Positions 1-9,472 of a DNA stretch of 64,000 bases are shown piece by piece. Origin of the DNA: Bryobacterales bacterium (GTDB lineage: Bacteria; Acidobacteriota; Terriglobia; Bryobacterales; Bryobacteraceae); contig JADLDI010000157.1 of NCBI GenBank assembly GCA_020846745.1, positions 1 through 64,000 of the forward strand, given 5' to 3'. The translations under genes were made by a program, and so were the position numbers. How positions within the stretch are numbered: position 1 is the first letter of the stretch; every line of letters starts with the position of its first letter. A model generated the notes under the pieces. It made no database searches. It had not been told where the DNA came from and saw only the letters and a program-made list of their open reading frames with translations.

Positions 1-2
1 AG

Positions 3-359
3 CATCACGGAGTGGAGCGGCAGAAGTTCGTGGCGCGGGAGGAGGATTGCGCGGGGTGCGCGTGGAAGGCCCGGTGCTGCGGCAACAAAGGGGCGCCGCG
101 GCAGGTGGAGCAGGTGGTGGAAAGCGAACCGATGCGGGCGTATCTGGCGCGGATGAAGCGGCCGGAGGTGCAGCAGTTGTACAAGCGGCGATGTGAGGTG
201 GCGGAGTTTCCGCATCTTTGGGCCAAAGGGGTGAAAGGATGGCGAAGATTTAGCGTACGCGGTGTGGTGAAGGCCGGAATGGAGGCGCTGTGGGTGGCGC
301 TCGCCTACAACGTGGTGCAGTGGATGCGCGTCCGGAGTGAACAGGCGCTGGCGGCGTAG
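3..359 (+). CDS. IS1182-type transposase, C-terminal fragment (cut by window edge)
   Basis: The reading frame is open from the left edge, so this is the tail of a larger gene; a GTG at 12 lies inside the frame and is not a credible start. The 118 visible residues contain a Cys cluster (CAGCAWKARCC) followed by a Tyr/Arg/Glu segment (YKRRCEVAEFPHLWAKG) and the RRFSVRG motif. This is the pattern at the end of IS1182-type (DDE_Tnp_1_6) transposases, where the Glu of the C-terminal DDE triad sits near the R..EFPH segment. No terminal inverted repeat could be recognised downstream of the stop. Whether the element is intact cannot be judged because its 5' part lies outside the window. Confidence 0.8.
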   Translation, partial: HHGVERQKFVAREEDCAGCAWKARCCGNKGAPRQVEQVVESEPMRAYLARMKRPEVQQLYKRRCEVAEFPHLWAKGVKGWRRFSVRGVVKAGMEALWVALAYNVVQWMRVRSEQALAA

Positions 360-671
360 TCGCGAAAGCTCCGCGAAGGGCGGAAAGCGGCCGCATTGGG
401 CTCTTTTCGGCGCACTGGCGCGTCACCATCCGCTCATCCCAAGCTTGGTTGGAAAGACTCTTCGACCGCGCTGAAAGTGGCCGGATCGCTGCGGCGCGAT
501 CTTCGCTCCCGCCGCTTCTCGGATTTTCGATTTTTTCTCACGCCCTGACGGTTGCGGTTCCGTTTCGGGGGGGGGTGCGAGGTGGGGGGTTCGTTTCGCA
601 AATGGTTGAAAGCAAATGAGTTGCGCACCTACGTCGCGCACCTAATGCCGGCCGGCACGGTTGCTGTTATA
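360..671. other. Intergenic stretch after the transposase remnant
   Basis: About 310 bases without a convincing gene. It should contain the right end of the insertion element, but no terminal repeat is evident without the partner end. It holds a T-rich patch near 525-540 and two long G runs (567-575, nine G; 584-589, six G). The short frames reading through it have no recognisable protein features. Confidence 0.5.
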
Positions 672-1094
672 GTGTGGGAACAGCGTTTGCGCACGCACAA
701 TCCAGATCGTAGGGGCTCGAGATGGAACCGTCTTTGGGCGGTTGCGCTGGTTGTGTTCCTGTCGGCGAACTGGGTCACTCCGCTCGTGGCGACCCAAAAG
801 ACTGCGTCCGGGACCACGATGGCGTGCTGCAAGAAGGGCGAAGTGCATGCCTGCTGCAAGCGTTCGGCCCGAAAGACGAATGGACCGGCGATCACGGCAG
901 CGCCCCAATGCGGTACGCGTTGCGCGATCCCGTTCGGTTCGCTGTCACGCGTTATTAGCGTGATCACACGGGAACCCGCGGTTTGCCTGTCCGTTCTGGT
1001 TGGTGCCGGTATTCAGCCCGAACCGCGATTTGTAGCGAACCATGCATCTCCGTTCGCCGCGCAACTCAGACAACGCCCGCCACCGCTTGCCTAG
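672..1094 (+). CDS. Small Cys-rich exported protein of unknown function
   Basis: Not recognised as a named family. The start is uncertain: GTG 672 gives 140 residues with an Arg-rich N-terminus followed by a hydrophobic segment (LWAVALVVFLSANWVTPLVA), which looks like a signal peptide or anchor. ATG 645 or the longer frame from 552 are alternatives, and none has a good Shine-Dalgarno sequence. Right after the hydrophobic segment come closely spaced cysteines (ACCKKGEVHACCKR, then QCGTRC). Paired CC motifs after a signal peptide suggest metal binding or disulfide pairing in the envelope, but this is inference. It lies just upstream of, and on the same strand as, the propeller/TonB receptor pair, whose first member also has a CPCC motif. 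Confidence 0.5.
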   Translation: MWEQRLRTHNPDRRGSRWNRLWAVALVVFLSANWVTPLVATQKTASGTTMACCKKGEVHACCKRSARKTNGPAITAAPQCGTRCAIPFGSLSRVISVITREPAVCLSVLVGAGIQPEPRFVANHASPFAAQLRQRPPPLA

Positions 1095-1139
1095 CTGGAA
1101 AGAATTCACAAACCTGATTTCTTATCGACGAGGTGAGTT

Positions 1140-2378
1140 GTGTCTTTACCTTGGAAATCCATGTCCCTGCTGGGTGCGGGGGCGCTGGCTATTTGGGCCG
1201 CTACGGGTCCACGTGTCTTTGAAACCAAGCCGCGAAGGATCGCCGCGGGGCGCGACCCGATGCTGTACGTGAGAGCCTCGGGAGCGCTGTCGCTCCTAAA
1301 AGTGGAAGGCGCCAATTTGTGGCTCCAAACGTCGCTTGACGGCGGCGACAGCTTTGACGATTCCATTCGAGTGAACGAGATCGAAGGCGAGGTTTCGAGC
1401 CATCCGGAGGCGAGCCCGCAACTGCAGGTCAAAAGCCGCGGCGAGTTTTACACACTCTGGCAGACGCGCAAGGGCGGCGACAACTCGCGCCTGCGATTTG
1501 CCCGGTCGATGAACTGGGGAGAAAGCTTTCAGAAGGCGATCGACGTTGATACGCCGGCCGAGGCGGCGTCACAGTCCTTCTTCACGATGAACGTATCGAA
1601 GAAAGGCGTGATCTATGTCGCCTGGCTCGATGGGCGCGACCGCGGCAAAGGCCGCCCCGGCAGCTCCGCCGTGTATCTTGCCCGTTCGAGCGACAAAGGC
1701 GCAAGCTTCGAAAAGCCGGTACGAGTAACGCTCGGCGTCTGTCCCTGCTGCCGCCCGGCGATCGCGTTCGCGCAAGATCGGATGTATGTTTCCTGGCGCA
1801 GCGTCGGCGATAACAATGTCCGCGACATCTACGTCGCCACTTCGATTGACGAAGGAAAGACGTGGAGCGCCGGCAAACGCGTTGCGGAAGATAACTGGGT
1901 TCTCAACGGGTGTCCACATTCCGGCGCGGCCCTTGCGGTAATGGGCAAGCGCCTCTTTCTGACCTGGCACACTGTTCGCGATAACAAGAACAAGTTATAT
2001 CTCTCGTACTCTGACGATGGTGGTGAGACGTTCACACACCGCGCCGACGTTTCCGAGCATATTCTGGACCCGAACCATCCCTATCTCGCCGAGATGGGCG
2101 ATCGGGTGGGACTTGTCTTCCAGGGACGGAACGCGGCTCCGCAGGTCGATACATGGGCCCCGCTTGAAGTCTGGTACCGCGAGTTCGACGCTCAGGGTAA
2201 GTTGTCGCCGCTCGAGCGCCTGGGCCACCTGGAAGGCAGTGCCGCGTATCCCACGCTCGCCTACGAAGCGCCGGGCCGGCTGTTTGCGGCCTGGACGGAA
2301 CCGCACAAAACGGGTAAAGCCATTGTGTTGTCCCGGGGACGCCTGAAACGGCCTGACATGGTGTCGAATGTCCGCTAA
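1140..2378 (+). CDS. Secreted BNR/sialidase-like beta-propeller protein
   Basis: 412 residues with a GTG start preceded by GAGGTGA (1130-1136). The N-terminus is hydrophobic (about residues 7-21), consistent with export. Several degenerate Asp-box repeats of the type S-x-D-x-G-x-x-F/W are spread along the protein (SLDGGDSF near 65, SMNWGESF near 123, SSDKGASF near 183, SIDEGKTW near 235, SDDGGETF near 291), the hallmark of sialidase/BNR six-bladed propellers. Residues 201-204 are CPCC, with NGCPH near 256, so a bound metal or disulfides are possible. No sialidase activity should be assumed, because most BNR proteins of this sort are uncharacterised. Its end overlaps the TonB receptor start by 11 bases, so the two are probably translated together and may handle the same substrate at the outer membrane. 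Confidence 0.75.
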   Translation: MSLPWKSMSLLGAGALAIWAATGPRVFETKPRRIAAGRDPMLYVRASGALSLLKVEGANLWLQTSLDGGDSFDDSIRVNEIEGEVSSHPEASPQLQVKSRGEFYTLWQTRKGGDNSRLRFARSMNWGESFQKAIDVDTPAEAASQSFFTMNVSKKGVIYVAWLDGRDRGKGRPGSSAVYLARSSDKGASFEKPVRVTLGVCPCCRPAIAFAQDRMYVSWRSVGDNNVRDIYVATSIDEGKTWSAGKRVAEDNWVLNGCPHSGAALAVMGKRLFLTWHTVRDNKNKLYLSYSDDGGETFTHRADVSEHILDPNHPYLAEMGDRVGLVFQGRNAAPQVDTWAPLEVWYREFDAQGKLSPLERLGHLEGSAAYPTLAYEAPGRLFAAWTEPHKTGKAIVLSRGRLKRPDMVSNVR

Positions 2379-5300
2379 GTATCTGGCCGCGTTGGCGCTC
2401 GCTTGCTTGGCCGCTTGGGCGCAGAGTAACTTTGCCGAGCTAACAGGGACGGTTCGCGACACCTCAGGGGGCGTCCTGCAGAAGGTAAGCGTCACCCTGA
2501 CGCACGAGGCGACCGGCATCGAACGCCGCATTGAGACGGACGATACGGGCCGCTACTTCTTTACCAAACTCGCTCCAGGCGACTACGAACTTACGGCGTC
2601 GAAAGAAGGGTTCAGAGCAGATCGCCATCAGGGCATCGGATTGACGGTTGGGAAGGCCGCCGCGCTCGACATCACTCTAGCCGTCGGCGCCGCAAATTCG
2701 GAAACCGTCGTGACCGCGAACGCCGCTCTGGTGGACACCCAAAGCAGTTCGCTCAGCGACACAATGGACCCGCACGCGGTTCGCAACTTACCTTTGAACG
2801 GCCGTGACTTTGCGCAACTCGCACTGCTTGAAACGGGAGTTGCCCCGTCTCGCCGCACGTCAGATTCGGGCGGTCCGGGCACGAAGCTTGTGATTAACGG
2901 GACCAAACCTAGTCAAGTCAGCTTCCTGCTCGACGGCAGCGATATCAACGATGCCAATAACAACACGCCTGGCAGCGCGGCGGGAGTGTTACTGGGGGTC
3001 GATACGCTGCTTGAGTTCCGGGTGGTCACCAACTCTTATAGCGCCGCCTATGGACGTAGCGCCGGAGGCGTTGTAAGCGCGGTAACGAAAGCCGGCGGGA
3101 ACGATCTGCACGGCTCAGTGTTCGAGTTCGTTCGGAACAGCAGTTTCGACGCGCGCAACTTTTTCGACTCCCCTACGGCTTCGATCCCACCCTTCCGCCG
3201 CAATCAGTTCGGCGCTGAAGTGGATGGACCCGTCGTGCGCAACCGCACCTTCTTCCTCGCCAGTTACGAAGGCTTGCGCCAGCGCCTCGGCGTTACCAAC
3301 CGCACCGTGGCGCCCGATGCGAATGCCCGGCAAGGTATCTTCCCCAACGGCACACGTGTTAGCGTCAATCCGGCTGTTCCGGCTTACTTGAACCTCGTTC
3401 CGCTGCCGAACGACCGCAATTTTGGAGACGGCACCGGCGAATACGTCAGGGCGGCCTCGAACTCGACGAACGAAGATTTTGTTACCGGCCGCGTCGATCA
3501 CCGGTTCTCCGATTCCACATCCCTGTTTGCGCGTTACACGTTTGACAATGCGACGGTCGCGGTCCCCGACGGCATCCAACTGATCCGCGCCGACACGAAG
3601 TCGCGCAACCAGTACCTCACGTCCGAGTTGACTCACATTTTCAACGCGCGCCTGCTCGACACCTTGCGGTTCAGTTACAACCGGTCGAAGAGTGAAAGCA
3701 GTCCGTTCTATCTGCGCGACGTCGATCCTGCACTCTCGTTTTTCCAGGGCCGGCCGCTTGGACAGATCTCCGTCACCGGCTTGTTCAGCATAGGCCCCAG
3801 CCGCTTCGGACCTTCGTTCTCCGATCAGAAGCTGTTCCAGTTGTCCAACGACTTGACGCTCATAAAGCGCCGCCACTCCATCAAGGTGGGGTTGGACCAT
3901 CGCTTTTACTATCTTCCTACGAGCCGCCCGCAGTCGCCCTACGGGTTTTATCAGTTCAACGGACTAACTGACTTCCTCCAGGCCCGGCCTGCTTCCGTTG
4001 AATTAACCCTGCCGACATCACAGTTAAACCGCAATTGGCGGCAGTCGATGACCGGCGCATACATTCAGGACGATATTCGGCTAACCGGCCGGTTGACACT
4101 GAATCTCGGGATGAGGTACGAGAGAGTGAGCGTACCGGAAGAAGCCGGCGGCCTCTCGTCGAACTTCCGCGATCCGATTCGTGACGTAGCGCCAACGGTT
4201 GGCCAGATGTTTACGAATCCCTCCAATCGCAACTTTGCGCCTCGTGTGGGCGTCGCATTCGATCCATTCGGTGACGGCAAGACCAGTATCCGCTCTGGCT
4301 TTGGTGTTTTCTACGATCCCGTCTGGACAGATTTCTACGCCAATGCCGGCAACCGCCTTGCTCCGTTTTACACGCTGGGAAGCGTTCGCAGCCCTGTCTT
4401 CCCGCGTGCCGATGCGGTTGTGGGCAGCGCCGCGTTTGTTCTTGGGCGTCAGGACGTCGTCGCGTATAACCCGCAGAATCCCTACGCCATGCACTATAAC
4501 TTTTCCATCCAGCGCGAAGTAAGTCGAGATGGAATAGTTACGGTGAGCTATGCGGGCCAGCGCGGCAATCACTTAGCGCGGTTCGTCGACGGCAATCAGG
4601 CCATTCCGCAGATCCAATCCGATGGCCGCAAGTTTTTTCCAGAGACCTCATCCACTCGCAATCCAGCCCTGACAGGTGTGCGCTATAAAGCGACCGACGG
4701 GCAGAGCTTTTACAATGCATTGCAGGTCTCCTGGTCACAACGGTTGCGCGGCGGCGTCTCCTTACGCTTCAACTATGTCTACTCCAAGAACATCGACGAT
4801 GGGTCCGTCACAGTAACTCAAGGCGGCGATAACGATCTTCCGCAGGACCCCGACAGCCGCAAAGCGGAACGCGGACTCTCCAACTACGATGTCCGCCATT
4901 ACTTCGCGTCCTACTGGACCTGGGACATCCCGGCGTTCGGTGGCCCACGATGGCTCACGGCCGGCTGGCAATGGAACACAATCGCCACCGCCGCGTGGGG
5001 GAATCCATTTTCGGCCGTGGTCGGTTTCGACCGTGCCCGTGCCCGCTTCCAAGCCGGGACGTCGCCGCAGCGTCCCGACCTGATCGCGGGGCGGGCTAAT
5101 AACCCGATTTTAGGCGGAGCGGACCGATACTTCGACTCCTCGGCATTTGCGTTACCGGCCGCAGGTTACTTTGGCAACTTGGGCCGCAATACTTTGATCG
5201 GTCCAGGACTGGTGATGGTGGACGTGTCGGTGAACAAGCGCTTTCGTGTTAGCGAACGGCTGGAAGCGCAGTTCCGCACCGAGATGTTCAACTCGATCAA

Positions 5301-5433
5301 CCACACGAATCTCGCGATACCCAGTCAGCGCACGGTTTTTTCGAGTTCCGGCCCGGTGGGGAGCGCCGGGCGGATCACGGCTACGGTGACGTCCGCACGT
5401 CAACTACAGTTAGGCCTGAAGTTAGTGTTCTAA
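2368..5433 (+). CDS. TonB-dependent receptor, Oar/carboxypeptidase-regulatory type
   Basis: 1021 residues. Residues 1-19 form a signal peptide ending in AWAQS. About 21-105 is a carboxypeptidase-regulatory Ig-like domain (GTVRDTSGG, then DDTGRYFFTKLAPGDYELTA). A plug-like region follows with NLPLNGRDFAQLALLETG and the segment FLLDGSDINDANNN. The rest is a long beta-barrel with many alternating aromatic strands, ending in LQLGLKLVF, a typical outer-membrane C-terminal strand. This architecture is greatly expanded in Acidobacteriota and is thought to import large oligomers, but the substrate is unknown. The ATG at 2368 overlaps the upstream propeller gene and there is no separate promoter space, so it is likely co-transcribed with it. 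Length is normal for the family. Confidence 0.9.
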   Translation: MSAKYLAALALACLAAWAQSNFAELTGTVRDTSGGVLQKVSVTLTHEATGIERRIETDDTGRYFFTKLAPGDYELTASKEGFRADRHQGIGLTVGKAAALDITLAVGAANSETVVTANAALVDTQSSSLSDTMDPHAVRNLPLNGRDFAQLALLETGVAPSRRTSDSGGPGTKLVINGTKPSQVSFLLDGSDINDANNNTPGSAAGVLLGVDTLLEFRVVTNSYSAAYGRSAGGVVSAVTKAGGNDLHGSVFEFVRNSSFDARNFFDSPTASIPPFRRNQFGAEVDGPVVRNRTFFLASYEGLRQRLGVTNRTVAPDANARQGIFPNGTRVSVNPAVPAYLNLVPLPNDRNFGDGTGEYVRAASNSTNEDFVTGRVDHRFSDSTSLFARYTFDNATVAVPDGIQLIRADTKSRNQYLTSELTHIFNARLLDTLRFSYNRSKSESSPFYLRDVDPALSFFQGRPLGQISVTGLFSIGPSRFGPSFSDQKLFQLSNDLTLIKRRHSIKVGLDHRFYYLPTSRPQSPYGFYQFNGLTDFLQARPASVELTLPTSQLNRNWRQSMTGAYIQDDIRLTGRLTLNLGMRYERVSVPEEAGGLSSNFRDPIRDVAPTVGQMFTNPSNRNFAPRVGVAFDPFGDGKTSIRSGFGVFYDPVWTDFYANAGNRLAPFYTLGSVRSPVFPRADAVVGSAAFVLGRQDVVAYNPQNPYAMHYNFSIQREVSRDGIVTVSYAGQRGNHLARFVDGNQAIPQIQSDGRKFFPETSSTRNPALTGVRYKATDGQSFYNALQVSWSQRLRGGVSLRFNYVYSKNIDDGSVTVTQGGDNDLPQDPDSRKAERGLSNYDVRHYFASYWTWDIPAFGGPRWLTAGWQWNTIATAAWGNPFSAVVGFDRARARFQAGTSPQRPDLIAGRANNPILGGADRYFDSSAFALPAAGYFGNLGRNTLIGPGLVMVDVSVNKRFRVSERLEAQFRTEMFNSINHTNLAIPSQRTVFSSSGPVGSAGRITATVTSARQLQLGLKLVF

Positions 5434-5450
5434 GTAATCGTGTAGCTTTG

Positions 5451-5494
5451 TCAGGCTCGCTCAGGCTCGCGGTCAGGCTCGCGGTCAGGCTCAC
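5451..5494. repeat. Four-copy TCAGGCTCRC tandem repeat between convergent genes
   Basis: Copies of TCAGGCTCGC begin at 5451, 5461, 5473 and 5485 (the last reads TCAGGCTCAC). The first two abut and the later ones are separated by GG. The repeat lies in the 81-base gap between the convergent ends of the TonB receptor and DUF1501 genes. It is not an inverted repeat, so there is no direct support for a terminator. Confidence 0.85.
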
Positions 5495-5514
5495 GCGAAT
5501 GTGCGCGTTCCAAG

Positions 5515-6945
5515 CTACGCCAGAATATCTTTTACGATCGCCGGGGTATGGATGTCGGTTAGCTTCTGGTCACGCGTCTCGTAGTGATAACTCAGCTTGT
5601 TCCAATCCAGCCCGAGCAGGTGGAGGATGGTGGCGTGAAAGTCTGCCATGTGAACCGGGTTATCGGCGGCGTGGTAGCCGAACTCGTCGGTGGACCCGTA
5701 GGTGAAGCCACGCTTCACGCCGCCACCTGCAAGCCATAAGCTGAAGCCGAACTTATGATGGTCGCGCCCGTCTTTGCCTTCGGCCATGGGAGTCCGGCCG
5801 AACTCGCCGCCCCAGATCACGAGCGTGTCCTCAAACATCCCGCGATCCTTCAGATCCCGCAGCAGCGCCGCGGTCGGGCCATCTGTCTGTTTGCATATCT
5901 GCCGGTTACCGGCATTGTTGTTCGTATGTGTATCCCACGGCTGACCGTTATGTAACACCTGGACGAACCGCACCCCGCGCTCGAGCAATCGGCGCGCCAG
6001 TAATAACTGTCGCCCGTGGATAGAGGTATCTTCGCCTTCGGTCCCATAGGCTTCGTGGATCTTCTTCGGTTCGCGCGAGAGGTCCAGGGCTTCGGTAGCG
6101 GCTAGTTGCATCCGAGCCGCCAGCTCAAAACTGGCAATCCGCGCTTCCAACTCCAGTTGATCGCTCCGTGGAGTGAGGTGGCGGCGATTGAACTCCCGCA
6201 GCAGGTCAAGCCGGCCCGCGGCCGCATCGCTTGAACCTTGCGGCTTCAAATCCAACACCGGTGTTCCTTCGGCGCGCATGGCGAACCCTTGATACACAGG
6301 CGGCATCCAGCCGTTTGAGAAGTTGCGGACGCCATCCACCGGCAGACCCTTGGGATTGAGGATCGCCACAAACGCCGGGAGGTCCTGTGTTTCAGATCCG
6401 AGACCATAAGTGACCCACGAACCCATCGAAGGCCGTCCGGGCATAATGGTTCCGGTATTGAAATACCAGATCGCCTGCTCGTGATTGGAATGCTGGCTGA
6501 CCATTGACCGGATGAGAGTAACATCGTCTGCGTGGCGAGCCAGGCCCGGCAGCAGTTCCGATAACATCATTCCGGATTTGCCGGCCGGAGCGAACTGAAA
6601 CGGACTGCCCAGCCATGCCCCGGTCTTCTTCGGATCGACGGTATTTACAAACGCCTCACCCGGCTTCTGGCCGTCGCGCCGCTGTAGCTCCGGCTTCGGT
6701 TCAAACAGGTCCATCTGGCTTGGACCACCGTTCTGGAACAGCAGCAACACACGTTTCGCGCGCGGCGCAAAGTGCGGCCGCTTTGGGAGTAAGTCGTAGC
6801 GAGGCTGAACGGAAGGTTCGTTCGCCCGCGCGGGCAGCAGGGACGATAATGCGAAGGCGGGCAGTCCGAGGCCGAGTCGTGTTAGTGTATCTCGCCGCGA
6901 CAGTAATTGCCGGATCGGTGTGCGGGTAACATGTGGCATCGGCAC
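5515..6945 (-). CDS. DUF1501 protein with Tat-type signal
   Basis: About 476 residues of the DUF1501 family (sulfatase-like fold, function unknown). The N-terminus carries a twin-arginine motif (LLSRRDTLTRLGLGLPAF) and an Ala-rich cleavage region, pointing to Tat export. Typical segments are LLLFQNGGPSQMDLFEPKPE, GRPSMGSWVTYGLG, VIWGGEFGRTPMAEG and DHHKFGFSLWLAGGG. Start choice: AGGAGG at 6960-6955 sits 9 bases before GTG 6945. The frame extends to an ATG at 6990, but ATG 6954 abuts the Shine-Dalgarno sequence; ATG 6939 is 15 bases away. It follows the DUF1549/DUF1553 gene by 22 bases. The pair is a common two-gene unit in Planctomycetota and Acidobacteriota, always of unknown role. Confidence 0.88.
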   Translation of the reverse strand: MPMPHVTRTPIRQLLSRRDTLTRLGLGLPAFALSSLLPARANEPSVQPRYDLLPKRPHFAPRAKRVLLLFQNGGPSQMDLFEPKPELQRRDGQKPGEAFVNTVDPKKTGAWLGSPFQFAPAGKSGMMLSELLPGLARHADDVTLIRSMVSQHSNHEQAIWYFNTGTIMPGRPSMGSWVTYGLGSETQDLPAFVAILNPKGLPVDGVRNFSNGWMPPVYQGFAMRAEGTPVLDLKPQGSSDAAAGRLDLLREFNRRHLTPRSDQLELEARIASFELAARMQLAATEALDLSREPKKIHEAYGTEGEDTSIHGRQLLLARRLLERGVRFVQVLHNGQPWDTHTNNNAGNRQICKQTDGPTAALLRDLKDRGMFEDTLVIWGGEFGRTPMAEGKDGRDHHKFGFSLWLAGGGVKRGFTYGSTDEFGYHAADNPVHMADFHATILHLLGLDWNKLSYHYETRDQKLTDIHTPAIVKDILA

Positions 6946-6967
6946 TCTGCTCATCCTCCTATTGCTC

Positions 6968-9403
6968 TTAGTCCAGATACACAAACTCATTCATCGCGAA
7001 CATCACCTGACAGAAATCGGTAAAGGCCAGGCGTTCCCGGTCCGCGGGTGGGCGATCGGCGTAATGGCTTTTCTGTTTAGCGACAAACGACTGGGCGAGG
7101 TCGAGTTCGTCGCCAGTCGGGAAGCGGCCGAGCGCGAGGCGGAATGCCTGGCGGACGCGCGCCGCCAGGCTCGCTTCCGGACCGGCCGCCTTGTCTATCC
7201 GTGCCGAAAAGTGCCGGGCCTGGGCGGTCGAGAAATCGCCGTTCATCAGCGCCAGAGCCTGCGTGGCCGAGGTCGACCGGGGACGGCGGATGCAGTTGAT
7301 TTCCATGACCGGCGCATCGAAGGCTCCCAAGAAGTTCTGTGGCGCAGAGCGGCGGACTAGTAGATACACAGATCGCCGTCCCTCGTTCAATTCACCTTCG
7401 GCCGCCACTTCTCCCGACTTCTTCACTTCAGACTTGACCGGTTCGCCGAACATGGAAGGGTTCAAGGTACCGGCCGCGGCGAGCACGGCATCGCGCACGG
7501 ACTCGGCTTCGATACGCCGGGGCGTCATCCGCCACAGCCAGCGGTTATCCGGATCCTTCTGAAGGCCTTCCGCGCGTGCGGCCGAAGACTGCCGGTACAC
7601 CGTCGATGTGACAATCAGGCGGTGCAGCGCCTTCATGCTCCATCCCTGCCTTACAAACTCAGTAGCTAACCAGTCGAGTAACTCGGGATTCGACGGCCCC
7701 GCGCCCGACCTGCCGAAGTTATCGAGCGTCGGCACGATACCGGCGCCAAAGTAAGCCGCCCAAACCCGGTTCACATAAACGCGCGCAGTGAGCGGATGGT
7801 CCGGCCGGGTAATCCAGTTGGCGAAGGCGGTCCGCCGCCCAGTCGTCTTTGCATCCTTCGCCACGGCAGGCACAATGAAGGCGCGATCTTCGCGTTCGAG
7901 CACCGCCGGGACAGCAGGAGCGACTTCGGCGCCCGGCTTCAGCGGGTCGCCGCGCTGGAGAATGTGAGTGGCCGGCGGATTCGCATCCTGGTCATAGAGC
8001 GCGCGGATCGTCGGAAGGTGGATTTTCCGGGCCTCGGCCTCTTTCAACTCGGCCGAGGTTTGGTCGGCCTTCCGGGCATAGTCGGGAAACGCTTTCCGCA
8101 GTTCCTCGTCGGTGGCTTTTTCGCCATGCGGATGGAGGTTGCGGTAGTGGGCTCGCCGGCTGTTCTGCAACTCACGCAACGCTTTTGTGATGCCTTCGAG
8201 CGGGCCATTCACCTTTTCCGCGTTCTTCCGCTCCGCTTGCGTGGCGTCCACAACCAGCCGCTTGTAACTGGGCAGTACTTTGCCCGTGGGGCGCATGGCC
8301 CCGGCGAAGATTGCCTGCAAGGAGTAATAGTCGCGCTGTGTGAATGGCTCGTACTTATGGTCATGACACCGTGCACACTGGATGGTCAAACCCATCAGCG
8401 ACGACGCGACAATCTGCTGGGTATCGAAGAATGTACGCCAGTTATATTCGGCGAAGTCTTTGGGAAGAAAGTCTTCGCGCGTAGCGTCCACGGCAGTACG
8501 GAGGAAACCTGTCGCTGCGAGTGATTCCGCGACCTCGCGCGGCAACTTATCGTATTTATAATACTCGCCTAACTCGTCACCAGCCAATTGTTCGCGCACA
8601 AACTGGTCATATGGCTTGTCGAAATTCATCGCGCGGATGACGTAGTCGCGATAGCGGAATGCATTCTCGCGGACCACATCCGCGGCCAGCACTCCCTCCG
8701 AATCCGCGTAACCGGCCGCGTCCAACCAATGGCGGCCCCAGCGTTCGCCGTAATGCGGGCTCGCCAGCAAATCGTCTACGTAATGTGCAAACGCTTCGGG
8801 CGACTGGTCGGCGAGGAATCGATCGATCTGCTCGGGCGCGGGTGGCAACCCTGTCAAATCGTAAGTTACCCGCCGTAACAACGTTAGTTGTTCCGCGTCG
8901 GGTGAAATGGTAAGCGCACTCGATTCTAAACGAGCCAGGACAAACGCATCGAGCGGCGTTCGAACGCGGTTTGCCGATCGGACGCGCGGCACTGGCGGAC
9001 GGACGGGAGGTTGAAAGGCCCAATGCCGGCGGTCCAAAGCCGCGGAACTGGCTGAGGCGTCATCCGCCGCCGCGCCCGCGTCAATCCACTGTTTCAGCTT
9101 GTCGACTAAGTGCTTCGCGAGAGGACGCCCCGGAGGCATTTGCCCTGTGGCGACCTTCTTGTAGAGCAGGCTTTCTTCGGCCGATTTTGGGGTCAAGGCT
9201 GCGCCGGACTTACCACCTTTGATCAGCAATGCGAGTGAACCGATGTCGAGCCCGGCCTGAGCGGCTGTGCCGCTGTGGCAGCCCGCGCAATTGGCAGTGA
9301 GGAGCGGTCGAATGTCGCGTTCGAACCGGAGCGGCTCAGCAGCAACCGCAGTTGCCGCCCACGCAATAGAGAAGAAAAACGAAAAGCTCTGGCGTTTCAT
9401 CAC
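6968..9403 (-). CDS. DUF1549/DUF1553 protein with planctomycete-type cytochrome c domain
   Basis: 811 residues. A signal peptide (to about 22, AVAAEP) is followed by a PSCyt1-type haem motif CAGCH at 39-43 in the context FERDIRPLLTANCAGCHSG. DUF1549 follows (RRVTYDLTGLPPAPEQIDRF, then HYGERWGRHWLDAAGYADSEG). A second CxxCH (IQCARCHDHKYEPFTQRDYY) lies near residue 345, and DUF1553 occupies roughly 530-790 (RVYVNRVWAAYFGAGIV, then MNGDF). The protein is periplasmic or surface-exposed and may be a redox partner or secreted enzyme component; the family has no settled biochemical role. It is the first gene of a two-gene minus-strand unit with the DUF1501 gene downstream. Confidence 0.9.
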   Translation of the reverse strand: MMKRQSFSFFFSIAWAATAVAAEPLRFERDIRPLLTANCAGCHSGTAAQAGLDIGSLALLIKGGKSGAALTPKSAEESLLYKKVATGQMPPGRPLAKHLVDKLKQWIDAGAAADDASASSAALDRRHWAFQPPVRPPVPRVRSANRVRTPLDAFVLARLESSALTISPDAEQLTLLRRVTYDLTGLPPAPEQIDRFLADQSPEAFAHYVDDLLASPHYGERWGRHWLDAAGYADSEGVLAADVVRENAFRYRDYVIRAMNFDKPYDQFVREQLAGDELGEYYKYDKLPREVAESLAATGFLRTAVDATREDFLPKDFAEYNWRTFFDTQQIVASSLMGLTIQCARCHDHKYEPFTQRDYYSLQAIFAGAMRPTGKVLPSYKRLVVDATQAERKNAEKVNGPLEGITKALRELQNSRRAHYRNLHPHGEKATDEELRKAFPDYARKADQTSAELKEAEARKIHLPTIRALYDQDANPPATHILQRGDPLKPGAEVAPAVPAVLEREDRAFIVPAVAKDAKTTGRRTAFANWITRPDHPLTARVYVNRVWAAYFGAGIVPTLDNFGRSGAGPSNPELLDWLATEFVRQGWSMKALHRLIVTSTVYRQSSAARAEGLQKDPDNRWLWRMTPRRIEAESVRDAVLAAAGTLNPSMFGEPVKSEVKKSGEVAAEGELNEGRRSVYLLVRRSAPQNFLGAFDAPVMEINCIRRPRSTSATQALALMNGDFSTAQARHFSARIDKAAGPEASLAARVRQAFRLALGRFPTGDELDLAQSFVAKQKSHYADRPPADRERLAFTDFCQVMFAMNEFVYLD

Positions 9404-9472
9404 GTTCGCCGGATAGGGTAGGGCGCGCTTCTACAGTATCACGGTCCGTGAACACGCGAAAAAAGCAGTTTG

